Below are positions 9,241 to 17,676 of a stretch of DNA of 64,000 bases, one piece after another; within the stretch, counting starts at the first letter, position 1; the number at the start of each line of letters is the position of its first letter. Source of the stretch: Arthrobacter livingstonensis. Lineage in GTDB: Bacteria > Actinomycetota > Actinomycetes > Actinomycetales > Micrococcaceae. Position numbers and translations under genes: made by a program. The stretch spans positions 186,001-250,000 of the forward strand of contig NZ_QJVD01000003.1 in the NCBI RefSeq assembly GCF_003219815.1, written 5' to 3'. The notes beneath the pieces were generated by a model, which saw only the letters and a list, made by a program, of their open reading frames with translations, was not told where the DNA came from and searched no databases.

Positions 9241-10311
9241 GTGAAGGCTGCACGTTTCTACGCACAAAAAGACATCCGGATTGAAGAGATCCCGGAACCG
9301 GAGCTGCGCGCCGGGTCCGTGGCCATCGACGTAGCGTGGTGCGGCATCTGCGGCACCGACCTGCATGAGTACCTCGAAGGCCCGATCTTCACCCCGGCAC
9401 CGGGCCATCCACACCCGCTGTCCCATGAGGAAGCGCCGGTGACCCTGGGACATGAATTCTCCGGAACCATCACGGCCCTGGGCGAGGACGTCATGGATCT
9501 GGCAGTGGGACAAAACGTCGTCGTCGAGCCCTATTTCGTGTGCGGTCAGTGTGCCTCCTGCCGGGCCGGAAATTACCACCTCTGCGAAAAGATGGGCTTC
9601 ATCGGCCTGGCCGGAGGAGGTGGCGGACTGGGTGAAAAGATTGTTGTGGACAAGCGCTGGGTCCACCCCATCGGGGACATCCCGCTGGACGAGGCCGCGC
9701 TGATCGAGCCGCTGTCGGTGGCGCATCACGCGGTGGTGCGAAGCGGCGTCGTGCAGGGGCAGTTCGCGCTCGTCGGTGGAGCCGGACCGATCGGCCTGCT
9801 GACGGCTGCGGTGCTCAAGGGCATGGGCGTGACCACCATTGTCAGCGAGCTTTCGGCGGCCCGCAAGGACAAAGCCCGTGAAAGCGGGGTCGCCGACCAC
9901 GTGCTGGATCCCAGCCAGGAGGACGTCAAGGCCCGCGTCCTTGAGATCACCAACGGCATCGGCGTGGATGTGGCCTTCGAATGTGCCGGGGTCAACGCGG
10001 TGCTCGACACGCTGCTCGATGCGCTCAAGCCCGCCGGCGTGCTGGTCAACGTCTCCATCTGGGGGCGACCCGCCACCGTGGACATGCAAAAGGTCGTGCT
10101 CAAGGAAATCGATCTGCGCGGCACCATTGCCTATGTCCGCGACCATGCCGAGGTCATTGAACTGGTCGGAAGCGGCAAGATCGACCTCAAGCCGTTCATC
10201 ACCGGACGCATCGCCTTGGAGGACCTGATTGACAAGGGCTTCGATACGCTCATCAACCACAATGAGACGGCTGTGAAAATCATCGTCTCGCCCAGCGGCA
10301 GGGGCCTCTAG
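9241..10311 (+). CDS. Zinc-dependent dehydrogenase, 2,3-butanediol dehydrogenase-like
   Basis: Medium-chain Zn alcohol dehydrogenase of 356 residues. It has a catalytic-zinc Cys in CGICGTDLHEY, a conserved GHEFSG, structural-zinc cysteines in CGQCASCRAGNYHLC and a Rossmann motif in VGGAGPIGLL. The EYLEGPIF insertion with GHPHPLS after the catalytic Cys is characteristic of (R,R)-butanediol/acetoin dehydrogenases, so NAD-dependent interconversion of 2,3-butanediol and acetoin is the best guess. Other secondary alcohols or polyols are possible. The start is GTG 9241 behind GAGGAAGGA. It appears monocistronic and is flanked by copies of a repeat. Confidence 0.85.
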   Translation: MKAARFYAQKDIRIEEIPEPELRAGSVAIDVAWCGICGTDLHEYLEGPIFTPAPGHPHPLSHEEAPVTLGHEFSGTITALGEDVMDLAVGQNVVVEPYFVCGQCASCRAGNYHLCEKMGFIGLAGGGGGLGEKIVVDKRWVHPIGDIPLDEAALIEPLSVAHHAVVRSGVVQGQFALVGGAGPIGLLTAAVLKGMGVTTIVSELSAARKDKARESGVADHVLDPSQEDVKARVLEITNGIGVDVAFECAGVNAVLDTLLDALKPAGVLVNVSIWGRPATVDMQKVVLKEIDLRGTIAYVRDHAEVIELVGSGKIDLKPFITGRIALEDLIDKGFDTLINHNETAVKIIVSPSGRGL

Positions 10312-10465
10312 CCATACTGCATGTTCCGATGCCTTCGCGGTGGAGTTCGCCACGGCTTGAAGCTAAACCAACGCTGCTTGGTATCGCATGCACCCAGTGT
10401 TCACGGCGCCAGCGGCTCCATGGCGGCAGGGCTCATGCCGTGCCGTCCGGCCCCGCTGTCAGCAT

Positions 10466-10514
10466 GGCAACGCACCCTGCGGCCCGTTTGGCGTGGCCCG
10501 CAGGGTGCGTTGCC
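10466..10514. repeat. Perfect 17-base inverted repeat, REP-like or terminator
   Basis: Arms at 10466-10482 and 10498-10514 are exact reverse complements, separated by a 15-base loop. The right arm shares 15 bases with 9079-9093. The element lies between the dehydrogenase stop and the oxidase start with no T-run. It could be a bidirectional terminator or a member of a dispersed palindrome family. Confidence 0.65.
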
Positions 10515-10533
10515 GGCCGCGGCAACCCGGGCT

Positions 10534-10545
10534 TAAGATGGCGGC
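10534..10545 (+). promoter_or_regulatory. -10 element of a likely leaderless promoter
   Basis: TAAGAT at 10534-10539 matches the actinobacterial TANNNT -10. The ATG of the oxidase begins at 10546, seven bases after its end, and no ribosome binding site is present. The oxidase message is therefore probably leaderless. Confidence 0.45.
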
Positions 10546-11505
10546 ATGAGGCGCGGAAATGATCCAATTCTCGTCATCGGCGCCGGTGTCAGCGGGCTGA
10601 CTACAGCCGTGTGCCTGGCCGAGGCGGGCTGCGACGTGCTGGTCTGGACCGCCGAACCCCCTCAACGGACCACCTCGGCAGTGGCCGGCGCCATGTGGGG
10701 GCCGTCGTTCCAGGAACCCGCCGCCAAAACACTGGAATGGACAGCACAATCCCTGGTCGACTTCCGCCAACTGGCGCTGGAGCCGGAGTCCGGCGTCCAC
10801 GTGGCGACTGTCCTGACCGCCGGCGACATGCCGGAACCGGGAGAGCTGCCGCCGCAGGTCCGACTGATCCCCGACCTTCGCCCGTGCGCCTCCGCCGAGC
10901 TGCCCGTGGGTTTCAGCACCGGATCCAGTGCCACCATGCCGCTGATCGACATGCCGCGCTACTTGGACTATCTGCTTCTGCGCCTGGAACGGGCCGGCGG
11001 CATGATCGAGCTTCGCACGGTTGACACCCTTGACGAGGCAACGCAGGGTGCGCCGGTGGTCGTCAACTGCTCGGGACTCGGAGCCCGGGTGCTGGCCGCG
11101 GACCAGAGTCTCATTCCTGTGTTCGGCCAACACGTGGTGTTGACAAATCCCGGGCTTGACGTGGCCTTCATGGAACTGTCCGACAGCCCCGAGTGGACCT
11201 GCTATTTCCCGCATCGAGAGCGCGTGGTGTGCGGAGGCATTCGCGTCCCGGACCGGTGGGACAGCAGTCCCGACAGCGACGCCGCACAACGGATACTCGA
11301 GCGGTGCCGGCTCGCGGAACCACTTCTCAATGACGCCGAGGTGGTGGCCGTCATCGCAGCCCTTCGCCCGGACCGCCCCGTAGTGCGCGTCGAGGCGGAG
11401 TCCCTCGGGAATTCCCGGGTGGTGCACAACTACGGCCACGGTGGAAGCGGTGTCAGCCTGTCGTGGGGTTGTGCCCGCGAGGCGGCTGAACTCGCCGTGG
11501 CCTGA
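10546..11505 (+). CDS. D-amino-acid oxidase (FAD-dependent)
   Basis: Oxidises D-amino acids to 2-oxo acids with release of ammonia and hydrogen peroxide. The 319-residue protein starts with an FAD-binding dinucleotide fold (VIGAGVSGLTTAVCL). It ends with the DAAO signature VHNYGHGGSGVSLSWGCA, which supplies FAD and substrate contacts. VVNCSGLGA, an Arg in ALRPDRP and the length all fit DAAO rather than glycine or sarcosine oxidase. A possible glutathione/quinone-type acceptor cannot be judged. The next gene, an FMN reductase, lies about 120 bases away with its own start region. Confidence 0.88.
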   Translation: MRRGNDPILVIGAGVSGLTTAVCLAEAGCDVLVWTAEPPQRTTSAVAGAMWGPSFQEPAAKTLEWTAQSLVDFRQLALEPESGVHVATVLTAGDMPEPGELPPQVRLIPDLRPCASAELPVGFSTGSSATMPLIDMPRYLDYLLLRLERAGGMIELRTVDTLDEATQGAPVVVNCSGLGARVLAADQSLIPVFGQHVVLTNPGLDVAFMELSDSPEWTCYFPHRERVVCGGIRVPDRWDSSPDSDAAQRILERCRLAEPLLNDAEVVAVIAALRPDRPVVRVEAESLGNSRVVHNYGHGGSGVSLSWGCAREAAELAVA

Positions 11506-11622
11506 CAGGCCCGAAACTTTGGCGCAGAGGTGGGAACGGGCCCCGGGAATAACATCACTCCACCACAAGTTGACCCCAGTAGATGCAAACGCATGTACAG
11601 CGCGTCAGTAAAGGGAGTCACA

Positions 11623-12303
11623 GTGCAGCGCACCATAGTTGTTATCTCGGCAGGCCTCGGCGTCCCGTCGTCCACCCGCATGCTCGCGGACCAGATGGCC
11701 GCCGCAGTCCAGGAGCGCCTGGGTGAGGCGGGTGCCGAAGCCGTGCTCGACGTCGTCGACCTCCGCGACTACGCCGCAGACATCGCCAACAACATGCTCG
11801 CCGGCTATGCGGGCCCGGCGCTGGCGGACGTCATCAGCCGCGTGGCCGGCGCCGACGCCATGATCGCCGTCACCCCCACGTTCAGCGCGTCGTACAGTGG
11901 TTTGTTCAAGTCCTTTTTCGACGTCCTTGACCCGAAATTCCTCGATGGCATGCCCGTGCTGTTTGGTGCCACCGGCGGGTCCTCGCGGCATTCGCTGGTG
12001 CTGGACATGGCCATCCGCCCGCTGTTCAGCTACCTGCGTGCCCGCACGATGCCCACCGCCGTCTACGCCTCGCCCGAGGACTGGGGGCAGGCAGGCACCG
12101 ATGCCCTGGACCGCCGCATCGGCCTGGCAGCCGCGGAACTTGCCGCCGTCCTGGCACCAATCCCAACCACGACGCCGGCCCCAGGGGACACGTCCAGCGC
12201 CCGTCCCGCCGTGGACCACAAGGCCAAGCGCCGCGAACGTGAAACGGTTGAAATGACGTCCCTGCCGTTCGAGCAGCTGCTGGCCCAGACCCAGGCGCGG
12301 TAG
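11623..12303 (+). CDS. NAD(P)H-dependent FMN reductase, CE1759-like
   Basis: Flavodoxin-fold flavin reductase of 226 residues. It has an N-terminal VVISAGLGVPSSTRML phosphate-binding loop, TPTFSASYSGLFKSFFD and GATGGSSRHSLVLD, typical of the NADPH-dependent FMN reductase family that supplies reduced flavin to partner monooxygenases. The C-terminal 55 residues are Pro/Thr- and charge-rich, a tail often seen in the actinobacterial subgroup. GTG 11623 is chosen because AAGGGAG (11611-11617) precedes it; an upstream in-frame start at 11530 lacks one. No partner oxygenase is present nearby. Confidence 0.8.
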   Translation: MQRTIVVISAGLGVPSSTRMLADQMAAAVQERLGEAGAEAVLDVVDLRDYAADIANNMLAGYAGPALADVISRVAGADAMIAVTPTFSASYSGLFKSFFDVLDPKFLDGMPVLFGATGGSSRHSLVLDMAIRPLFSYLRARTMPTAVYASPEDWGQAGTDALDRRIGLAAAELAAVLAPIPTTTPAPGDTSSARPAVDHKAKRRERETVEMTSLPFEQLLAQTQAR

Positions 12304-12313
12304 CGGGGCCGCC

Positions 12314-13384
12314 CTAGAAGATCGGCTGGATCGGCCGGGTGGTCAGCGGCGGCGGATCCAGCTGGTCCAGGATGACGGTGAGCGCCACCCGGTAGATGTC
12401 GGGGTGGATTTCCGGGCTGGCGTGGCCGGTGTCCGGGATGTCGTATTCAAAGTGCGGGTTCTTGGGGAACAAAGCCTCCCAGCCCACAATGGCCATGCGG
12501 GCGTTGACAATGAAGTCCTTGGGGTCGTACAGCAGGCCGATCCCGGTGCTGCGCGGGATGCCGCCGTCGTACTGGGCGGGGAACGCCTGCAGGAAGGTGG
12601 CCTGGGTGGTCTTGAGGATCAGCGAGTTGTTGGCCTGGTTGAGGGAGCCGCCAACGCCGGAGCGGGCCGCCTGGTACATCCCCTGGCCGTTCGGGTTGGC
12701 CAGCCCGCTCCACACGCCGGCGGCCAGGCGCCCCACCAGTCCCAGGTAGGGGACAACGCTGCCGGCCAGGGAAATGTATTCCTTGCCCGGGTCCAGGACG
12801 TCGCTGACACTGCTGGGGCTTGAGCCCATGACGATGACTCGGACGTGGATGCCGATCTCCTCCAGCAGGCCCGCCAGCACCGTGGCCGCCATCCCGCCAA
12901 AGCTGTCGCCGTAAAAGTAGACGGTGTCGATCCTGCGTTCATAGGTGTCGCGCTGGATGGCGATGAACAGCTGGGCTATGTCGATCCCGCCGTTGGAGTA
13001 GCCAATGTAGGACGCCGGCGCCCGCTCGTTCATGGCCGGCTGCAGGGCAGCGAGCTTGCGGCCGGCGTCGCGGTAGCTGACCCCAAACCCGCCCAGCAGG
13101 TACCAGGCCTTGCCGGGAAACCTGTTGGCGGCCGTCTTGTTTTCGTCATTGTCCGGGGTCGTGACGCGGAACTGGGACCGCTCGGTCAGCAGATAGTCGG
13201 CAGCAATGTTGGCGTTGAACGCCGTGGTGGCCGCCGCGCCGGCCATGATGCCCAGGAACCAGCGCCGGGGCGTATTCGGGGGCTGGCGGGTGTGGCCATG
13301 GTGCTCCGGGGACTTGTGCGCCGGATGGTGTCCGGCGCCGCTGTCGGGGAGCGGTTCTTCGGGGCGGTGTTTTTTGGCTGACAT
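12314..13384 (-). CDS. Tat-exported alpha/beta-hydrolase-like protein
   Basis: A protein of 356 residues. A His-rich N-terminus is followed by PRRWFLGIMAGAAATTAF (residues about 39-56), which fits a twin-arginine signal. The rest resembles an alpha/beta hydrolase, with a likely nucleophile elbow in YGDSFGGMAATV (Ser near residue 165), an IGYSNGG motif earlier, and a possible catalytic His in DTGHASPEIH near the C-terminus. Substrate unknown; a secreted esterase or lipase-like role is possible. It converges on the FMN reductase gene only ten bases away. Confidence 0.65.
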   Translation of the reverse strand: MSAKKHRPEEPLPDSGAGHHPAHKSPEHHGHTRQPPNTPRRWFLGIMAGAAATTAFNANIAADYLLTERSQFRVTTPDNDENKTAANRFPGKAWYLLGGFGVSYRDAGRKLAALQPAMNERAPASYIGYSNGGIDIAQLFIAIQRDTYERRIDTVYFYGDSFGGMAATVLAGLLEEIGIHVRVIVMGSSPSSVSDVLDPGKEYISLAGSVVPYLGLVGRLAAGVWSGLANPNGQGMYQAARSGVGGSLNQANNSLILKTTQATFLQAFPAQYDGGIPRSTGIGLLYDPKDFIVNARMAIVGWEALFPKNPHFEYDIPDTGHASPEIHPDIYRVALTVILDQLDPPPLTTRPIQPIF

Positions 13385-13464
13385 GGTCGATCACCCTCAT
13401 TCTTCCACGGTCCGCTACTTTGGCGGCGACGGGAGGTACGTTTAAGGTGTCTGCCAGCCCCCGC

Positions 13465-13480
13465 AAATCCTATAGGATTT
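13465..13480 (+). promoter_or_regulatory. Perfect 16-base operator over the -10 of the GntR gene
   Basis: AAATCCTATAGGATTT is an exact palindrome. TAGGAT at 13473-13478 inside it is a TANNNT -10, seven bases before ATG 13485, so the gene is probably leaderless and autorepressed. The core TCCTATAGGA recurs at 14315-14324 in front of the tetrose operon, marking it as the regulator's binding site. Confidence 0.7.
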
Positions 13481-13484
13481 AAAA

Positions 13485-14171
13485 ATGATAACGCCTTCCC
13501 GTGGAGCACGCCCAGTCAGTCGGCAGGTCCTCGCTGATCACGTCTATGAAGAAATTCTGGAATCACTGATGGACGGGCGGCTTGAGCCGGGGTCTCCCGT
13601 GAGCATTGACGGCACGGCACGGGACCTTGATGTTTCCCCAACGCCGGTGCGCGAGGCGCTGGCGAGGCTGGAGCACACGGGCCTGGTGGTCAGGGTTGCC
13701 TTGAAGGGTTACCGGGTCGCTCCGGTTTTTTCACGTGATGATTTTGCCAACTTGATGGACGCGCGGCTGGTCATTGAGCCTGTCACCACGCAGTTGGCCT
13801 GCCGGCGCATGTCCCCGGAGGTGCTGAGTGGGCTGCGGCAGGCGATCGCCGACCTCAAGGAGGCGCCGCGGGGGCCGTCGTTTGCTGAATTCCGCGATTA
13901 CCTGGACGCCGACGAACGCTTCCACCGCCTCATCGCCGAAAATTCCGGCAATCCGTTCATGCTCGCCGCCTATGAGGCCCTGGGCGGCCAGGTCCAGAGG
14001 TTCAGGTTGTTTGGCGGTGTGGGCATCACCGATGCCGACCATGCCATCGCAGAGCACCAGGCGGTTTTCCGGGCCATCGAACTGGGCGACCCGGAGGCCG
14101 CCGCGGCCGCCATGACGGAGCATGTGGGGAAAGTGCGCCAGCGTGCCATGCAGGACGCGCCACAGGCCTGA
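13485..14171 (+). CDS. GntR/FCD regulator of the tetrose locus
   Basis: A regulator of 228 residues. The winged helix-turn-helix (GTARDLDVSPTPVREALARLE) is followed by an FCD ligand domain with the usual metal-site residues (DADERFHRLIAENSGNP and a later EHQAVFRAI). It sits directly upstream of the four-carbon sugar genes and shares an identical 10-base operator core with their promoter, so it very probably represses both and responds to a pathway intermediate. No ribosome site precedes ATG 13485, consistent with a leaderless transcript. Confidence 0.85.
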   Translation: MITPSRGARPVSRQVLADHVYEEILESLMDGRLEPGSPVSIDGTARDLDVSPTPVREALARLEHTGLVVRVALKGYRVAPVFSRDDFANLMDARLVIEPVTTQLACRRMSPEVLSGLRQAIADLKEAPRGPSFAEFRDYLDADERFHRLIAENSGNPFMLAAYEALGGQVQRFRLFGGVGITDADHAIAEHQAVFRAIELGDPEAAAAAMTEHVGKVRQRAMQDAPQA

Positions 14172-14229
14172 CCCGCCCCTGACGTGCCGGCGCCTGGCCC
14201 GCCACGTCTGACCCGCCCCTGACGTGCCG
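14168..14229. repeat. 22-base direct repeat, two copies with a 40-base period
   Basis: Copies at 14168-14189 and 14208-14229 are identical (CTGACCCGCCCCTGACGTGC plus CG). The first overlaps the stop codon of the GntR gene. They lie upstream of the tetrose promoter; function unknown. Confidence 0.6.
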
Positions 14230-14288
14230 CCGCGCGGGGCTGACGCACGGCTGCACGCTGGTTCGCGGGGCTTCCCAAAATGTGATTC

Positions 14289-14324
14289 TTGACATAGTCT
14301 GTAGCGATAGTAGATCCTATAGGA
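14289..14324 (+). promoter_or_regulatory. Promoter and operator of the tetrose operon
   Basis: TTGACA at 14289-14294 is a consensus -35. The palindrome TCCTATAGGA at 14315-14324 lies where the -10 would be or just after it. It matches the core of the operator in front of the adjacent GntR gene, so repression by that protein is expected. Confidence 0.65.
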
Positions 14325-14353
14325 AACAGGATCACAACCAAGGAGCTACACCC

Positions 14354-15352
14354 ATGGCCTACACAGCCGCCAACTGGCCCATCAGCGCAGCACTGCTGCA
14401 ATTCCCGGGCACCAACGCCACCGGCCGGCACATCAATGATGCAGTCCCCGCCGAATGGGTGCAGGTGTTCCAGGAGGTCAAGAATGCCGGCTTCGCCCAT
14501 GCGGACCTGACCGACAGCTGGGTTCGCCCGGGGGACCTGGGCACCGCGCGGCTCGCCGAATTCAAGCAGGCCGCCGCACAGGCGGAGATTGGCATCCCGG
14601 TCATCTCGGCCATCCGCAGCAGCGTGATTGATGCGAAGAACTGGGAAGACAACCTGGCCTACAGCCACCGCACCATCGACGCCGCCGCGGGACTCGGATG
14701 CGAGGTGGTCTCCTTCGGCCTCCACCAGGCACTGACTGCGGAGCAGCAAAAGCAGCTGTGGTTTTGGACCGTCCAGGGGCACACGGATCCGGCGGGGAAC
14801 ACGGAAACGTGGAATGACGCCGTCGTCCGTCTCCGCGAACTGGGCCGGCATGCAGCCGAGGTCGGCGTCCTGCTGTCCCTGGAGATGTATGAGGACACCT
14901 ACCTGGGCACGGCCGACTCATCGGTGAAGCTGGTCCAGGACATCGGGCTGGCCAATGTGGGCCTCAACCCGGACGTGGGAAACCTGGTCCGGCTGCACCG
15001 CCCCATCGAGGACTGGCGCGAGGTGCTGGAAAAGACCCTGCCGTACTCCAATTACTGGCACGTGAAGAACTACATCCGCGACGAGGACGTGGCCCGCGAC
15101 AGCTATGTTGCCATGCCGGCGCCCATGGAAAGCGGCATCATCAACTATCGGGACGCGTTCCGCACGGCCATCTCCGTCGGCTTCCAGGGGATCATCTGCA
15201 CCGAGCACTACGGAGGCGACGGGCTGAGTGTGACCGCCACCAACCAGGCGTACCTGCGCAACCAGGTCCTGCCCAAGCACGAGGGCTATGCACTGGGCAC
15301 CAGCCAGGTGGCCCAAGGCCGGCAACAGCCCGCCACATCAGTTTCCGTCTAA
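14354..15352 (+). CDS. Sugar-phosphate isomerase/epimerase, AP-endonuclease-2 fold
   Basis: TIM-barrel protein of 332 residues with likely metal ligands in LSLEMYEDTYLG (Glu), VGLNPDVGN (Asp), YWHVKNY (His) and CTEHYGGDG (Glu/His). This fold includes EryC of Brucella erythritol catabolism, which interconverts erythrulose phosphates. Because kinase and isomerase genes for erythrulose phosphates follow, an EryC-like role is plausible but not proven; sugar epimerase is the safe call. AGGAG at 14341-14345 precedes ATG 14354. First gene of the operon. Confidence 0.75.
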   Translation: MAYTAANWPISAALLQFPGTNATGRHINDAVPAEWVQVFQEVKNAGFAHADLTDSWVRPGDLGTARLAEFKQAAAQAEIGIPVISAIRSSVIDAKNWEDNLAYSHRTIDAAAGLGCEVVSFGLHQALTAEQQKQLWFWTVQGHTDPAGNTETWNDAVVRLRELGRHAAEVGVLLSLEMYEDTYLGTADSSVKLVQDIGLANVGLNPDVGNLVRLHRPIEDWREVLEKTLPYSNYWHVKNYIRDEDVARDSYVAMPAPMESGIINYRDAFRTAISVGFQGIICTEHYGGDGLSVTATNQAYLRNQVLPKHEGYALGTSQVAQGRQQPATSVSV

Positions 15353-15448
15353 CCGGCGACGGCCCAGCCCGACAGCACGGCCACAGCTCACTAGCAAGCA
15401 ACTGGCTCAACCCAGCAGAGTGCAAGCCTGCGGATTCAAAGAGGAACC

Positions 15449-17191
15449 ATGACCCAGATTTTCGATGATCCCGCCAACTTCGCGGACGAGGCCCTTGACG
15501 GCTTCGTGGCCGCAAACCGGCAATACGTTTCCCGCGTGGACGGCGGCGTGGTCCGCTCCACGGCCAGCCCGGACGGCCAGGTGGCAGTCGTCATTGGCGG
15601 CGGCTCCGGGCACTATCCGGCCTTCGCGGGCCTGGTCGGCGCCGGGCTGGCCGCGGGTTCGGCCTGCGGCAACATGTTCGCCTCGCCGGCGGCCGGACAG
15701 GTTTACCGCGTGGCCAAGACTGCCAGCAACGGTGGAGGCGTCCTGCTCAGCTACGGCAACTACGCCGGCGACGTCCTGCATTTCGGCCAGGCCCAGGTGC
15801 GCCTGAACGCCGAGGGCATCGACACGCGCACCGTGCTGGTCACCGATGACATTGCGAGCGCTCCGGCGGACCAGATGGGCAAGCGCCGCGGGATTGCCGG
15901 TGACCTGACCGTGTTCAAGATTGCCGGCGCCGCCGCCGAAGAGGGCCTGAACATGGACGAGGTGGAGCGGCTGGCCATTCTGGCCAACGCCCGGACCCGC
16001 TCCCTCGGCGTCGCTTTCGACGGCTGCACGCTGCCCGGGGCGCCGGAACCCCTCTTCCACGTCCCCGCCGGCCTCATGGCACTCGGCTTGGGCATCCACG
16101 GCGAACCCGGAATTTCCGAACACCCGCTTCCGACGGCGTCCGAGCTCGCCGAGATCCTCGTTTCCCGGCTGCTTGCGGACAAGCCGGAGAACTCCGGGAC
16201 CCGCGTGGTGCCGATTATCAACGGCCTGGGCACCGTGAAGTACGAGGAATTGTTCCTGCTCTTCGGCAAGGTTGAAAAGCTGCTTACCGCTGCGGGGTTG
16301 ACCGTGGTTGAACCGGAGTGCGGGGAGTTGGTCACCAGCTTGGACATGTCCGGGCTTTCCCTGACGCTGTTCTGGCTGGACGACGAACTCGAACGCCTGT
16401 GGGGCGCACCCGCGGACACTCCTGCCTTCCGCAAGGGCACGATGGCCCGGCGCGCCCACCGCGACGTCGACGTCCTCGCTGCCGCAACTGACGTGGAGAC
16501 CGAGCGGCCCACGGCAGCCGCGGCGGCACTGGGCCTGCACGCCGTCTCAGCCATCGCGGCGGTCCGTGACGTCGTCGTCGAGCACGAACAGGAACTGGGG
16601 AACCTTGATGCCATCGCCGGCGACGGCGACCATGGCATCGGCATGCGCCGGGGAGTGGATGCTGCGGTTGCCGCGGCCCGGTCCACGGCGTCGAACGACG
16701 TCGGTGCCTCCGTGCACAGCATCCTCGCCGCGGCGGGGGAGGCTTGGAGCGAAAAGGCCGGCGGGACCTCGGGCGCCCTATGGGGCACAGCGGTCATCGC
16801 GGCCGGTGCGGCGCTGGGCAATAAGGACAGCTACACCAGCCGGGACGCCGCGGCCGCCGTGGAGGCCTTCTCCTCAGCCATCACTGAACTGGGCAAGGCT
16901 GAGCTCGGAGACAAGACCATGGTGGATGCGCTGCTGCCGTTCCGGGACGCGTTCACGGCCGCAATTTCAGGTGGCGCACCGGTGGGCCGGGCCCTTGCCG
17001 TGGCCGCCGCCGCGGCCAGGAGCGCCGCCGAACAAACCGCCAAACTGCGCCCGCTGAAGGGGCGCGCACGGCCGCTGGCCGAGAAGAGCGTTGGGCACCC
17101 GGACCCGGGTGCGGTGTCTTTTGGCCTCATCGTCGAACGGTTGGGCCGGCACATTGATGCAGAACTCATAGGACAAGGAGCAAAGGCATGA
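15449..17191 (+). CDS. DhaK-DhaL fused ketose kinase, erythrulose/dihydroxyacetone kinase
   Basis: ATP-dependent kinase of 580 residues. The DhaK domain (about 1-330) has [17 protein letters not shown] and the substrate-binding His in LGIHGEPGI. The DhaL nucleotide domain (about 370-575) has [13 protein letters not shown] and GGTSGALWG. Fused enzymes of this kind phosphorylate dihydroxyacetone or, in tetritol pathways such as that described in Mycobacterium smegmatis, D- or L-erythrulose. The RpiB-type gene overlapping its end by four bases favours an erythrulose kinase. Start ATG follows GAGGAACC. Confidence 0.85.
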   Translation: MTQIFDDPANFADEALDGFVAANRQYVSRVDGGVVRSTASPDGQVAVVIGGGSGHYPAFAGLVGAGLAAGSACGNMFASPAAGQVYRVAKTASNGGGVLLSYGNYAGDVLHFGQAQVRLNAEGIDTRTVLVTDDIASAPADQMGKRRGIAGDLTVFKIAGAAAEEGLNMDEVERLAILANARTRSLGVAFDGCTLPGAPEPLFHVPAGLMALGLGIHGEPGISEHPLPTASELAEILVSRLLADKPENSGTRVVPIINGLGTVKYEELFLLFGKVEKLLTAAGLTVVEPECGELVTSLDMSGLSLTLFWLDDELERLWGAPADTPAFRKGTMARRAHRDVDVLAAATDVETERPTAAAAALGLHAVSAIAAVRDVVVEHEQELGNLDAIAGDGDHGIGMRRGVDAAVAAARSTASNDVGASVHSILAAAGEAWSEKAGGTSGALWGTAVIAAGAALGNKDSYTSRDAAAAVEAFSSAITELGKAELGDKTMVDALLPFRDAFTAAISGGAPVGRALAVAAAAARSAAEQTAKLRPLKGRARPLAEKSVGHPDPGAVSFGLIVERLGRHIDAELIGQGAKA

Positions 17192-17673
17192 CGCAGGAAA
17201 AGGCAGGATTCCGGATAGTGGTGGGCAACGATTCCGCCGGGGTGGAATACAAAAATGCGCTCAAGGAACTTCTTGAAAATGACCCCCGGGTTGCCTCCGT
17301 CACGGACATTGGGGTGGGACCGGACGATTCCCGTGCCTACCCGCACGTCGCGGTGGACGGGGCCCGCATGGTGGCCAACGGCGACGCCGACCGCGCGCTG
17401 CTGATCTGCGGCACGGGACTCGGGGTGGCCATCGCGGCCAACAAGGTGCCAGGCATTCGTGCGGTCACCGCCCACGACAGCTACTCTGTGGAACGCTCGG
17501 TGCTCAGCAACAACGCCCAAGTGCTCACCATGGGACAGCGCGTCATCGGCCTGGAACTTGCCAAGAAGCTGGTCACCGAGTGGCTCGCTTACACCTTTGA
17601 CGAAAACTCCGCCTCGGCTGAAAAAGTCGATGCGATCTGCTCCTACGAACCCGACTACACGAAGGCCTCCTGA
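17188..17673 (+). CDS. RpiB/LacAB-family isomerase, probable D-erythrulose 4-phosphate isomerase
   Basis: Small sugar-phosphate isomerase of 161 residues. The catalytic Cys lies in [18 protein letters not shown], and [20 protein letters not shown] provides the usual phosphate and ring-opening residues. RpiB relatives EryI/DerI convert D-erythrulose 4-phosphate to D-erythrose 4-phosphate. The four-base overlap with the kinase implies translational coupling and sequential reactions. Ribose 5-phosphate isomerase is an alternative, but the setting argues for the tetrose substrate. Confidence 0.82.
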   Translation: MTQEKAGFRIVVGNDSAGVEYKNALKELLENDPRVASVTDIGVGPDDSRAYPHVAVDGARMVANGDADRALLICGTGLGVAIAANKVPGIRAVTAHDSYSVERSVLSNNAQVLTMGQRVIGLELAKKLVTEWLAYTFDENSASAEKVDAICSYEPDYTKAS

Positions 17674-17676
17674 ACC

